From NCBI GenBank assembly GCA_910575435.1, contig CAJTGI010000002.1, forward strand, positions 1 through 64,000: a stretch of DNA of 64,000 bases. The letters are read 5' to 3'. Shown here piece by piece: positions 36,175 through 45,978 of the stretch. The position numbers and the translations under genes are program-made. Origin of the DNA: Clostridiaceae bacterium (lineage in GTDB: Bacteria; Bacillota; Clostridia; Lachnospirales; Lachnospiraceae). Each line of letters begins with the position of its first letter. The first letter of the stretch is position 1. The notes beneath the pieces were generated by a model, which was not told where the DNA came from, did no database searches, and was given only the letters and a program-made list of their open reading frames with translations.

Positions 36175-36395
36175 ACGCAGCAAGGCAGGTCTGCATGACG
36201 GACGGCAAAGGCAGGACGCTTTTCTCTGTCCCCGATGGCGGCATCATCCGTATGCTTTACGGGAACGGAGAGGATTATTTTGCCGTCTGCCGCTATCTGG
36301 ATGAAACCCATGCAGAGATTGACGGCGTAAGGTACGCCGTTCGGGAGTTTGCAGGGAGGATGGAACGAAACAAAATCAGCTATGCCCTTGCCTAA
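36171..36395 (+). CDS. stand-alone copy of the 35257-35955 C-terminal domain
   Basis: 74 residues, GTG start overlapping the previous stop (GTGA), with GGGAGGTGG upstream. The whole protein is one domain homologous to the end of the 232-residue protein upstream (see the shared VPDGG, HAEID, FAGRME blocks). Unknown function. It is followed by a 70-base gap that contains a 12-codon reading frame (36432-36470) with AGGAGG before it. Confidence 0.6.
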   Translation: MNAARQVCMTDGKGRTLFSVPDGGIIRMLYGNGEDYFAVCRYLDETHAEIDGVRYAVREFAGRMERNKISYALA

Positions 36396-36466
36396 AGGCG
36401 GACATGGACAACGAGGAGGATTGATATTTTTATGGAACAGACTGTTTTATCGGGCGGTGGTAAGGA

Positions 36467-36925
36467 ATGAGTATCGAGCTAATCAACCGCATCACAGTAA
36501 AGAAAGACGGCGTGTATGTTTCTTCCCACAGCTCCAACGACAACTCGTCGTACCATTCATGGAGGTGCAAGGGCTTGTCGGAAATCTACGATGCCGAGGG
36601 GCAGAAAGGGCTTGACCGTGCGGTCATCCGTATGCTCTACGAGTATGCCGAGCTTCGTGGGACGCATAAGAGCCTTTCCCGTTACCGCTACGCAAAGGAC
36701 GCCCCCGCCGCCCATGCCATTTATCAGAAATATATGGACAAGATAGACGACCGTTACGGGCAGATGGACGAAGCCGACCAGAACAGCGTCTGGTACAAGC
36801 CCACGGAAAAGGCAAAGGAGTACCGAGCCTATGAGCGGGACATGCGGGACAAGATGTATTCCGAAATCGCCGAGCGGTGCGGGGAATACGACAGGAAACA
36901 GAAAAACAAAGAAATGGAACGATAA
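36467..36925 (+). CDS. conserved-looking element protein of unknown function
   Basis: 152 residues, soluble, rich in Tyr, Arg, Lys and Asp. The start ATGA overlaps the stop of a possible 12-residue leader. A small N-terminal beta part (ITVKKDGVYVSSHSSNDNSSY) is followed by long charged helices. Ends 14 bases before the giant methylase-helicase gene, with AGGAGG between them. Confidence 0.65.
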   Translation: MSIELINRITVKKDGVYVSSHSSNDNSSYHSWRCKGLSEIYDAEGQKGLDRAVIRMLYEYAELRGTHKSLSRYRYAKDAPAAHAIYQKYMDKIDDRYGQMDEADQNSVWYKPTEKAKEYRAYERDMRDKMYSEIAERCGEYDRKQKNKEMER

Positions 36926-36939
36926 GGAGGTGTGAGCCT

Positions 36940-39900
36940 ATGGCTGCAAAGTACCAGCTTATTACGGAGCTGTACCGCCGCACGGGGATGGCGGTCGTAA
37001 AAAACCCGCAGGCTTGGCAGGGCTTTTTATCCTCTGCCTGCCACAATTACAAGTGCCGCTTTGACGAGCAGCTCTTGATTTACGCCCAACGCCCCGACGC
37101 AACCGCCGTAGCCGAGATTGGCACATGGAACAGGCTTTTTAAAAGATGGGTAAATAAGGACAGCAAAGGCATAGCGGTCTTTGACCCGAAAGGGCGCAGG
37201 AACACGCTGAAATACTATTTTGACGTTTCCGACACCCATGAGGGCTACTACGGCAGCCGAGCCGTCCCGATATGGCAGATGGATAAGCGGTACGAGCAGC
37301 CCGTCATGGAGCGGCTTGCGGACAGGTTCGGCGGCACGGAGGGCGGCGACCTTGCCACGTTTTTAATTCAGACGGCGGAGAACGCCGTGGAGGATAATCT
37401 GCCCGATTACCTCTCACAGCTAAAGGACTGCACGAAAGACAGCTTTTTGGAGGAACTGGACGACTATAGTATAGAAGTGATTTACAGACGGCTTGCCGCA
37501 AACAGCGTCGCCTATATGCTGTTGAGCCGCTGCGGTCTGGATGCGGACGGGTATTTTGAGCGTGAGGACTTTGCGGAGATTACAAATTTCAACACGCCCC
37601 AGACGCTGAACGCCGTCGGCATCGCTACGAGCGACATTTCCGAGATGGCGTTGCGGGAAATCTCTGCGGCAGTCCGAAATGTGCAAATCGAAGCAAAACG
37701 GCAGAACCGCACATTTGCAAGGAGTATCGCAAGCCAGTATGATAAAGGCAGGAAACAACCCGAAAGGAGTGAAGATAATGAGCGAAATCACTTACACGAA
37801 GCAGGCGGACTACCTTATACCCGACCTGACATTACCGACAGAGCCAGAGCTTCCGCTTGGCAGGTACGCTTTGATGCACAGGGATTATCTGGAACAGCAC
37901 AAAAGAGTGACCTATCTCAACCTGCTGACAGCGGGCAGGCTGAACGAACACCTTTACCAGACCGAGCAGACGGCGTTGCAGCGTCTGGAGTTTCTGACGA
38001 AGCAGCTCGCCAAAGAGCAGGGAGTGACGGAGGAGCTGAAAGAGAAAGCCCCGATGCAGTGGCTCGGCATGATGAACAGCATCCGCAGCCAAGCGGAGGA
38101 AGTGATACTGGAAGAACTAATTTTCAGTTAGAAACAACAGAGCCAGAGGGACAGACAGAAAAAGGCAGTGTTGCCAATGAGGAAGAAGTTGCCGCCAATC
38201 TCCCGACCGTAGACGAACAGATTGAAAAGATAGCTGAAGCAGAGGACGAAAAAGCCTCTGCTTTTGCCGTTTCACAGGAGGACATTGATGCCGTCCTTAT
38301 AAAAGGGAACAGCGTTGCCAATGGGAAATACCGTATTTATCATCAGTTCCAGAAGCAGGAAGATAAAAAGAAGAACATTGATTTTCTGAAAAGGGAATAC
38401 GGCACGGGCGGCTTTTTTGTTAATTTTTCAGACGGCACGGAGGGGTATGTGTGGTACAGCGGCAAGGGCATCTCCATTGACCGTGACGGCATTTCCACCG
38501 AACACGACCTTGTTTTGAGCTGGTCGAAAGCGGAAAAACGCCTACGGGAGCTTGTTAAGGATAACCGCTACCTCAATCCCAAAGAGAAAGACCACTATGC
38601 CGACTATCTGGAAAGCGTGTCTGCCCCGCAATATGAAATCGATACCCAGAGGAAACTGGCAAGGCAGCGTTTCATTGAGGAAAAAAGGGAGCTACCCCCT
38701 GCGGACAAGCGGGACACGCTCGCCCTGCGGCTCTCCGATTTTATCCATGACTTGGACGGCTATGAGAAAGATTTGTTGGGCGTGATTGGATGCAGTGATT
38801 TTGCGGATATGCCCGCCGACCTTATGGAACAGACATTGCAGCATCCCGACAACGTGCAGGAGCTTTTAGACTTTCTCTCGCTTGTGCAGAAAAAGACGAC
38901 CAGCGTTTACAGCCGCAGCAATGCATGGCGTTTCTCGCAGGAGCTTACGGAGTTGTACCCTCTCCGCTACCTCTACCATGAGGGCGACGTGGTGTATATC
39001 GGGGCGGACAAATATGAGGTCATAGCCTTTGATGAGAACGCCGTGTCTTTACGAAATGCGGAGTTTCCGTTGTTCGGAAAGGAGTTCAGCCGAGCCGACT
39101 TTGAAGAAAAACTAAAGGAGAACCCTGCAAACGACCATCTGAAAACGGTCATTACCGAGAGCCAGAAAACAGAAACACTTGCCGAGGAAAAACCCGACAG
39201 CATTACCCTTTCAATCGGTTTCTCCGAGCATCCCGCCTTTTATGACAGGGAGCTGAACGACCGATTTACGGATTTGAGTTTCGCTCTGGGAAATAAACTG
39301 CTCGGCATTCTGGACGAAAAACAGCATCGGGAAAGGGAGAATGAGGATAACCATGTTGGCTGGTATCATAAGACCGATTTTGAAATCCATGCCGTCACCG
39401 GCGGCGAGGAATTTAACTATGAGGGGAGGTTTGACATCGGCGACGGCGAGGGGGATTTAATCGCCCATATCCGAAATTTTTATGAATATTCCCTCTCCCC
39501 CGACTGCCCGTTTATCCCAGAATGGAAACGGCAGGGGGAAGATTACTACCGAAAGAAAATGGAATCCCTGCGTCTGGGGCATGACGTGTTTATCCCGTTC
39601 TTAGAGAGGAACACCGAGCTGACCCCAGAGGATGAAAAGCAGCTTGGCGAGATAATGTCCTTTGAAAATGAATGGTTTGTATCTGCTGAAAAGGAAAAAA
39701 CCTTTGCCACAGACAGGGAGATAGATATTCTGCATGATGTTCTCTCCCAGATGAAAATGGATGATATAGGGCTTTCTTACGAAGATGGAGTGATTGTTGC
39801 ACGGAGTGCAGGCGATAAATGGCAGGGGGCAGGTTTCTATCACTTCTTAGTAGACGAAGCCATGAATTTTGACGGGAATGGCAATTTATCTGGAATGGAA

Positions 39901-42900
39901 CTGGATGCAGATACGCTTGCCGACTTCAAGCGGCTTGCCGAGCATAATGGCGTGGAAATGCCCATGAGCCACAGCATACGGGACGAAGAAGAATTGCCCC
40001 ATTACACGGTAGAGCAGACTTCTGACGCTTTTGCCGACCCGTTTATCATACGGAATAATGAAGCCCCAGAGGACAGTGCCGACCGATACTACGACGTAGG
40101 CGACATCTACCAGACCTTTGAAACCGAGGAAGAAGCACAGGAATACGCCGACACCTTAAACAGTGCAGAGCATATCACGGAGCTATTTGCAGCGAAAGAT
40201 GCGGAGCGTGAGGAACAGCAGAAATCAGAGTCTGCCCCGTCTGGGACAGACAGAAAGCAGGATAATTCTGACCTTATCGGAAAGGAAATTTCCATTGACA
40301 ACCGCCGCTACCTTATCGAGAGCATCGGGAAAATCAGCGGCGACGTTTCCATGCGTGACATCACATTTCAGAACAGCGTGGGCTTCCCGATAAACCGTGT
40401 GGAGAAAGGCGGCTATGTCCGCAGGATTTTAGAGCAGGCAGAAAAAGAACCACAGCCCGAAGAAAAATCAGAATCTCCCGCAAAGCCAACCACGGAAACC
40501 GTGGCGGAATACCCCGCCGTGGAGAACGGGCTTCCCTACGACATTGTGGTGGAGAAGATACGCTTTGATGAGCCAGAGCATGGGCAGCCGAGAAAAACGC
40601 CCGCCCCTGCCCTCTCTGCCGACCGCCGCAACTACCGCATTACCGATGATAATTTAGGCGTTGGCGGCGCAAAAGAGAAGTTCCGCAACAACATGTCCGC
40701 AATAAGGCTTCTCCACGACCTTCAGATAGAAAACCGCCTTGCCATGCCCGAAGAACAGGAAACCCTTGCAAAGTATGTCGGGTGGGGCGGTCTGTCGATG
40801 GCGTTTGATAGCAATAATGCGGCATGGGAGAACGAATATAAGGAATTAAAATCAGCTCTCTCCGACGAGGAATACCATGCCGCTATGGAATCCACGCTGA
40901 CCGCATTTTATACGCCGCCTGTTGTCATCAAGGCAATGTACGAAGCACTTGACCGTCTGGGATTTTCACAGGGGAATATTTTAGAGCCGTCCTGCGGCAC
41001 GGGAAATTTTTTAGGATTGCTGCCCGACAGCATGGAAAAATCAAAGCTGCACGGCATCGAGATTGACCCGTTATCGGGCAGGATTGCGAAACAGCTCTAC
41101 CAGAAAGCCAGCATCGCCATTGAGGGATTTGAGGAAACAAAGCTCCCAGACAGCCATTTTGACGTGGTGCTTGGCAACATCCCGTTCGGGGAGTTCAAGG
41201 TCAACGACAGCCGCTACAATGCCCAGAAGTTCCTAATCCACGACTATTTTATCGCAAAGGCACTGGACAAAGTGCGCTCAGGCGGCGTTGTGATGTTCAT
41301 CACCTCTAAGGGGACGATGGACAAAACAAGCCCAGAGGTGCGGAAGTATATCGCACGGAGAGCCGAGCTTTTAGGGGCGGTAAGGCTTCCCGACAACACG
41401 TTTCGGGCAAACGCAGGCACGGAGGTCACGAGCGACATCCTTATTTTACAGAAACGTGACCGCATAATAGAGATAGAGCCAGAGTGGGTACACCTCGACA
41501 CAGACGAAAACGGCGTCACGATGAACAGCTACTTTGTCCAGCATCCAGAGATGGTGCTTGGCGAGATGAAGATGGAAAGCACAAGGTTCGGCATGGACAG
41601 TGCCTGCAAAGCCTACCCAGACGTGCCGCTTGCGGGGCTTCTCCATGAAGCCGTGCAGCGGATAAACGGCGAAATCACGGAGCAGGATGTTGGGATTGAT
41701 GAAATTTCCGATGAGCGTGAGAAAGCCATCCCCGCCGACCCGAACGTGCGGAACTTCTCTTTTGCCCTCGTGGGCGGCAAGGTTTACTTCCGAGAGAATA
41801 ATGAAATGACCCCCGCAAACGTGTCCATGACGGCAGAGAGCCGCATCAAGGGGCTGTTGGAAATCCGTGACTGCGTGAGGAAGCTCATCCAGTACCAGAC
41901 CGACGACTGCCCAGAGGAAATGATAAAGACCGAGCAGGAAAACCTAAACCGATTATACGATGCCTTTACCAAAAAGTACGGTTTAATCAACAGCAGGGGG
42001 AACTACCTCGCTTTTGCGGCAGACGAGAGCTACTTCCTTTTATGCTCCCTGGAAGTGCTTGACGACGAGGGGAAATTCAAACGCAAGGCGGACATGTTCA
42101 CGAAGCGGACGATAAAGCCCCACCGAGAAGTGACCTTTGTGGAAACCGCCAGCGAAGCCCTCGCCCTCTCCATCGGGGAGAAAGCCCGTGTCGATTTGGA
42201 GTATATGGCACGGCTTACTTGCAGGTCGGAGGAAGAAATCATCAAGGAATTGCAGGGAGTTATTTATAAAGTTCCATCTTCCGAGCCTGCAAGGTATGTG
42301 ACCGCAGACGAGTATTTGTCGGGCAATGTGCGGGAGAAACTGAAAGTCGCAGAGATAGCGGCAAAGGCAGACCCAGAGCTTGCAGCCAACGTGGCAGCAC
42401 TGGAAAAGGTCATCCCGAAAGACCTGCCCGCAAGCGAAATCTCCGTCCGTCTGGGTACGACGTGGATACCGCAGGAGGATATACAGAAGTTCATGGTGGA
42501 GCTTCTAACGCCGTCAAGCTATGCGGCGGGCAGGCTGCAAGTGCGCTACACGGCATATAACGGCGACTGGTTTATTGAGAATAAAAGTTCCGACGTGGGG
42601 AACGTCAAGGCGGACAGCACTTACGGCACGAAGCGGGCAAGTGCCTACCGCATCATGGAGGACACTTTGAATCTCCGTGACACCCGTATCTTTGACTATG
42701 TTTATGACGAACACAACAATAAGAAAGCGGTTCTGAACCATAAGGAAACCACGGCGGCGCAGGCAAAGCAGGAGGTGATAAAGCAGGCGTTTCAGGACTG
42801 GATTTGGAAAGACCCAGAGCGGAGAAACCGTCTTGTACGCTATTATAATGACACATTTAATTCTATCCGCCCCCGTGAATATGACGGAAGCCATATCACA

Positions 42901-45399
42901 TTTGGCGGCATCAGCCCAGAGATTCAGCTAAGACCGCATCAAGTCAATGCGATTGCCCATATCCTTTACGGCGGCAACACGCTCCTTGCACACAAGGTAG
43001 GGGCGGGAAAAACCTTTGAGATGGTCGCCGCCGCACAGGAAAGCAAGCGGCTCGGCTTATGCCAGAAATCCATGTTTGTCGTGCCAAACCACCTTGTCGG
43101 GCAGTGGGCGTCGGAGTATTTAAGGCTCTATCCATCTGCCAACATCCTTGTCACGACCAAGCGGGATTTTGAAACGGGAAACCGAAAGAAGTTCTGCGGC
43201 AGGATTGCGACGGGGGCGTATGATGCGGTGATTATCGGGCATAGCCAGTTCGAGAAAATCCCCATCAGCGAGGAACGCCAGAGGGAACAGCTCATGCGCC
43301 AGCTTGACGATATAGAGATGGGGATAGACGATGTGCAGGCATCCCACGGGGAGCAGTTCACGGTCAAGCAGCTCATGAAAACGAGGAAAGCAATCAAGGC
43401 AAAGCTCGACAAGCTCAACGACACCAAGCGGAAAGACAGCGTGATAAACTTTGAGGAACTGGGCATAGACAGGCTCTTTATAGATGAGAGTCATTTTTAC
43501 AAAAATCTTTACCTGTTTACAAAGATGCGGAACGTGGGCGGCATCGCCCAGACCGAAGCCCAGAAGTCGAGCGATTTGTTTATGAAATGCCGCTATCTGG
43601 ACGAAATCACGGGCAGCCGTGGCGTGATTTTCGCAACGGGGACGCCCATCAGTAACTCAATGGTAGAAATGTATTCCGTGCAGAGGTATTTGCAGTATGA
43701 CACGCTTGCGAGGAACGGATTGCAGCATTTTGACAGTTGGGCTTCCACGTTCGGAGAAACGGTTACGGCTCTGGAACTCGCCCCAGAGGGGACGAATTAC
43801 CGAGCAAAGACGAGGTTTGCGAAGTTCTACAACCTGCCAGAGCTGATGCAGATGTTCCGTGAGGTTGCGGACATCCAGACCGCCGATATGCTAAAGCTCC
43901 CCGTGCCAAAGGTTAATTACCACAACATCAAGACCAAGCCGAGCCAAATCCAGACGGAAATGGTGGCGGGGCTTGCGAAGCGGGCAGAGAAAATCCGTGC
44001 AAGGATGGTAAAACCACAATTCGATAACATGCTCAAAGTGACAAACGACGGGCGGCAGCTTGCCCTAGACCAGAGATTGATTGACCCGATGCTGCCAGAT
44101 GACCCGAACAGCAAAGTCAACGCCTGCGTGGAAAATATGTACCGCATCTGGGAGGAACACACTGACACAAAGGCGGCACAATTATTGTTCTGCGACCTCA
44201 GCACACCGAAAAATGACGGCATGTTCAACGTCTACGACGACATGAGGGAAAAATTGATACGGCGTGGCATCCCTGCGGAGCAGGTGCGTTTCATCCATGA
44301 AGCAAATACCGACGCACAGAAAAAAGAGCTGTTCGCAAAGGTAAGGAGCGGCGAGGTGCGTATATTGTTTGGCTCTACCCAGAAGATGGGTGCGGGTACA
44401 AACGTGCAGGACAGATTGATTGCCATTCATAACCTCGACTGCCCGTGGAAACCGTCGTGTTTAGAACAACGCCAAGGTCGTCTGGAACGTCAGGGCAATA
44501 TGTTCCCAGAGGTTGAAGTTTACCGCTATGTGACGGAACAGACATTTGATGCGTACCTCTATCAGCTCGTCGAGGGAAAGCAGAAATTTATCAGCCAGAT
44601 AATGACGAGCAAAAGCCCCGTCCGTTCTGCCGAGGATGTAGACGAAGTGGCTCTCTCCTTTGCGGAGGTAAAAATGCTGGCTACGGGCGACGAGCGTTTC
44701 AAGGAAAAAATGGATTTGGATATGCAGGTGGCGAAGCTGAAAGTCTTGAAGCAGAGCTATCTTTCCGAGCATTACGACCTTGAGGACAGGATACTGAAGC
44801 ACTACCCGCAGGAGATTAAGGAGTATGAGGAACGCATTATTGGTTATGGAAATGATGCTAAGATTGCAAGCCAGCACAAGCCGCAGGGCGAGGACAAGTT
44901 CTGCCCGATGACCTTAAACGGCGTGACTTACAAAGAAAAGGCGGACGCAGGCGGGATGTTGCTTGCCATCTGCAAGGAAAACCCGCTGTCACAGCCGATA
45001 AAAATCGGCAGCTACCGTGGCTTTCAGATGGAGGTTTTCTATGATACCGTCAATGCCCACTATTGTCTGAACCTTTGCGGAATGAGGAAATATAAAGTAG
45101 ATTTAGGAACGGATGCCCTCGGAAATCTTACTAGAATCGAGAATGAGATTGCCAAGCTCCCCGCCAGACTGGAAGCCGCCAAGACCAGAAAGGAGGAAAC
45201 CACCGCACAGCTTGAAACCGCAAAAGAGGAAGTGAAGAAGCCGTTTGCCTTTGAAAATGAGCTGAAAGAAAAGACGGAGCGGCTGAACGCCCTCAATATC
45301 GAACTAAATCTGAATGAAAAAGACAAGTCTGTTATTGACGATGAGCCAGAGCAGAACGACGAGCAGCCAGAGAAGAAAAGTGCGGACAGGGAGCGTTAA
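36940..45399 (+). CDS. giant fused ArdC-like / N6 adenine methylase / SNF2-type helicase protein
   Basis: 2819 residues. In order: an ArdC/LtrC-like N-terminal domain (about 1-130; FDEQLLIYAQRPDATAV); a low-complexity linker (about 280-398) that overlaps tnpV in another frame; LPD-type modules (about 430-1180); a class I methylase (LEPSCGTGNF about 1348; GNIPFG about 1412); a SNF2/DEAD-like helicase (HKVGAGKTF about 2015-2025, DESHFYKN about 2181, ATGTPISNS about 2232, QRQGRLERQG about 2511); and a coiled-coil C-terminus (about 2700-2819). It would act on element or incoming DNA during transfer, perhaps methylating or remodelling it against restriction. AAGGAGG before ATG 36940 sets the start. 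Its size is typical for this ICE family. Confidence 0.93.
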   Translation: MAAKYQLITELYRRTGMAVVKNPQAWQGFLSSACHNYKCRFDEQLLIYAQRPDATAVAEIGTWNRLFKRWVNKDSKGIAVFDPKGRRNTLKYYFDVSDTHEGYYGSRAVPIWQMDKRYEQPVMERLADRFGGTEGGDLATFLIQTAENAVEDNLPDYLSQLKDCTKDSFLEELDDYSIEVIYRRLAANSVAYMLLSRCGLDADGYFEREDFAEITNFNTPQTLNAVGIATSDISEMALREISAAVRNVQIEAKRQNRTFARSIASQYDKGRKQPERSEDNERNHLHEAGGLPYTRPDITDRARASAWQVRFDAQGLSGTAQKSDLSQPADSGQAERTPLPDRADGVAASGVSDEAARQRAGSDGGAERESPDAVARHDEQHPQPSGGSDTGRTNFQLETTEPEGQTEKGSVANEEEVAANLPTVDEQIEKIAEAEDEKASAFAVSQEDIDAVLIKGNSVANGKYRIYHQFQKQEDKKKNIDFLKREYGTGGFFVNFSDGTEGYVWYSGKGISIDRDGISTEHDLVLSWSKAEKRLRELVKDNRYLNPKEKDHYADYLESVSAPQYEIDTQRKLARQRFIEEKRELPPADKRDTLALRLSDFIHDLDGYEKDLLGVIGCSDFADMPADLMEQTLQHPDNVQELLDFLSLVQKKTTSVYSRSNAWRFSQELTELYPLRYLYHEGDVVYIGADKYEVIAFDENAVSLRNAEFPLFGKEFSRADFEEKLKENPANDHLKTVITESQKTETLAEEKPDSITLSIGFSEHPAFYDRELNDRFTDLSFALGNKLLGILDEKQHRERENEDNHVGWYHKTDFEIHAVTGGEEFNYEGRFDIGDGEGDLIAHIRNFYEYSLSPDCPFIPEWKRQGEDYYRKKMESLRLGHDVFIPFLERNTELTPEDEKQLGEIMSFENEWFVSAEKEKTFATDREIDILHDVLSQMKMDDIGLSYEDGVIVARSAGDKWQGAGFYHFLVDEAMNFDGNGNLSGMELDADTLADFKRLAEHNGVEMPMSHSIRDEEELPHYTVEQTSDAFADPFIIRNNEAPEDSADRYYDVGDIYQTFETEEEAQEYADTLNSAEHITELFAAKDAEREEQQKSESAPSGTDRKQDNSDLIGKEISIDNRRYLIESIGKISGDVSMRDITFQNSVGFPINRVEKGGYVRRILEQAEKEPQPEEKSESPAKPTTETVAEYPAVENGLPYDIVVEKIRFDEPEHGQPRKTPAPALSADRRNYRITDDNLGVGGAKEKFRNNMSAIRLLHDLQIENRLAMPEEQETLAKYVGWGGLSMAFDSNNAAWENEYKELKSALSDEEYHAAMESTLTAFYTPPVVIKAMYEALDRLGFSQGNILEPSCGTGNFLGLLPDSMEKSKLHGIEIDPLSGRIAKQLYQKASIAIEGFEETKLPDSHFDVVLGNIPFGEFKVNDSRYNAQKFLIHDYFIAKALDKVRSGGVVMFITSKGTMDKTSPEVRKYIARRAELLGAVRLPDNTFRANAGTEVTSDILILQKRDRIIEIEPEWVHLDTDENGVTMNSYFVQHPEMVLGEMKMESTRFGMDSACKAYPDVPLAGLLHEAVQRINGEITEQDVGIDEISDEREKAIPADPNVRNFSFALVGGKVYFRENNEMTPANVSMTAESRIKGLLEIRDCVRKLIQYQTDDCPEEMIKTEQENLNRLYDAFTKKYGLINSRGNYLAFAADESYFLLCSLEVLDDEGKFKRKADMFTKRTIKPHREVTFVETASEALALSIGEKARVDLEYMARLTCRSEEEIIKELQGVIYKVPSSEPARYVTADEYLSGNVREKLKVAEIAAKADPELAANVAALEKVIPKDLPASEISVRLGTTWIPQEDIQKFMVELLTPSSYAAGRLQVRYTAYNGDWFIENKSSDVGNVKADSTYGTKRASAYRIMEDTLNLRDTRIFDYVYDEHNNKKAVLNHKETTAAQAKQEVIKQAFQDWIWKDPERRNRLVRYYNDTFNSIRPREYDGSHITFGGISPEIQLRPHQVNAIAHILYGGNTLLAHKVGAGKTFEMVAAAQESKRLGLCQKSMFVVPNHLVGQWASEYLRLYPSANILVTTKRDFETGNRKKFCGRIATGAYDAVIIGHSQFEKIPISEERQREQLMRQLDDIEMGIDDVQASHGEQFTVKQLMKTRKAIKAKLDKLNDTKRKDSVINFEELGIDRLFIDESHFYKNLYLFTKMRNVGGIAQTEAQKSSDLFMKCRYLDEITGSRGVIFATGTPISNSMVEMYSVQRYLQYDTLARNGLQHFDSWASTFGETVTALELAPEGTNYRAKTRFAKFYNLPELMQMFREVADIQTADMLKLPVPKVNYHNIKTKPSQIQTEMVAGLAKRAEKIRARMVKPQFDNMLKVTNDGRQLALDQRLIDPMLPDDPNSKVNACVENMYRIWEEHTDTKAAQLLFCDLSTPKNDGMFNVYDDMREKLIRRGIPAEQVRFIHEANTDAQKKELFAKVRSGEVRILFGSTQKMGAGTNVQDRLIAIHNLDCPWKPSCLEQRQGRLERQGNMFPEVEVYRYVTEQTFDAYLYQLVEGKQKFISQIMTSKSPVRSAEDVDEVALSFAEVKMLATGDERFKEKMDLDMQVAKLKVLKQSYLSEHYDLEDRILKHYPQEIKEYEERIIGYGNDAKIASQHKPQGEDKFCPMTLNGVTYKEKADAGGMLLAICKENPLSQPIKIGSYRGFQMEVFYDTVNAHYCLNLCGMRKYKVDLGTDALGNLTRIENEIAKLPARLEAAKTRKEETTAQLETAKEEVKKPFAFENELKEKTERLNALNIELNLNEKDKSVIDDEPEQNDEQPEKKSADRER
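37778..38131 (+). CDS. tnpV: TnpV-family protein embedded in the helicase gene in another frame
   Basis: 117 residues in the +1-shifted frame relative to the host gene. The sequence has the TnpV pattern: SEITYTKQADYLIPDL.LP at the start, PLGRYALMHRDYLEQH, LLTAGRLNEHL, and MNSIRSQAEEVILEEL near the end. AAAGGAG lies eight bases before the ATG, as expected for a translated gene. The opposite-frame text of the same DNA is the Arg/Asp/Gly-rich linker of the giant protein. TnpV proteins occur in Tn4451-type elements; their biochemical role is unclear. Confidence 0.8.
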   Translation: MSEITYTKQADYLIPDLTLPTEPELPLGRYALMHRDYLEQHKRVTYLNLLTAGRLNEHLYQTEQTALQRLEFLTKQLAKEQGVTEELKEKAPMQWLGMMNSIRSQAEEVILEELIFS

Positions 45400-45414
45400 A
45401 TCCAGTTTGCACAT

Positions 45415-45443
45415 TTGTACTGCTGATTTTGGGGTATTATAAT
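45415..45443 (+). promoter_or_regulatory. promoter after the methylase-helicase gene
   Basis: TTGTAC (45415-45420), 17-base spacer, TATAAT (45438-45443), 34 bases before the next start. It gives the downstream genes a start independent of the long upstream operon. Confidence 0.65.
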
Positions 45444-45476
45444 AAGGACGATTAGTAAAATCGGAGGTGAGGAAGA

Positions 45477-45806
45477 ATGTCGGATGCGTTCAGATTTGAA
45501 ACCTTTGTAGACGCCCACAGCAATATCTTTAATGAATACCTCGGCTCTGTCATAGCGAAGCTGTCCAGAGAAAACGAGGAATACCGTGCCATAAGAGCCG
45601 AGATTGAGGGATTGTATGAGAAATATCCGAAAGTCTTAGGCGTGTTTGACACGGAAACAGCGGAGGAACTGACCGAGGAAGAATGTGCCGCACTGATTAA
45701 AGTGATGGAGCTTAGGAACAAACTTACGGACATGGAGATGCAGTCGGTCTATTTCCGTGGCTGCTATGACAGCGTGGGGTATCTGAAAAAGGCAGGGATT
45801 TTATAA
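45477..45806 (+). CDS. small helical element protein (DUF6664-like)
   Basis: 109 residues, acidic and helical (FVDAHSNIFNEYLGSVIAKLSRENEEYRAI). It resembles a small protein family I recall as DUF6664 from clostridial mobile elements. CGGAGGTGAGG precedes the ATG. Function unknown. Confidence 0.65.
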   Translation: MSDAFRFETFVDAHSNIFNEYLGSVIAKLSRENEEYRAIRAEIEGLYEKYPKVLGVFDTETAEELTEEECAALIKVMELRNKLTDMEMQSVYFRGCYDSVGYLKKAGIL

Positions 45807-45978
45807 CGGACTGACCGAGAAAAAAGGCGGTGTTGGCGTGAGTGCTGATGCCGTCTTTTACATATGCAGTCATAAATTTGTTTATTATATGAGATTGCAT
45901 AAATGTCTATGTGGTAGATTTTGCAACAAGGATATGATACAATCAGAAGAAAAAACGCAGATATGTATGAGGAGATTT

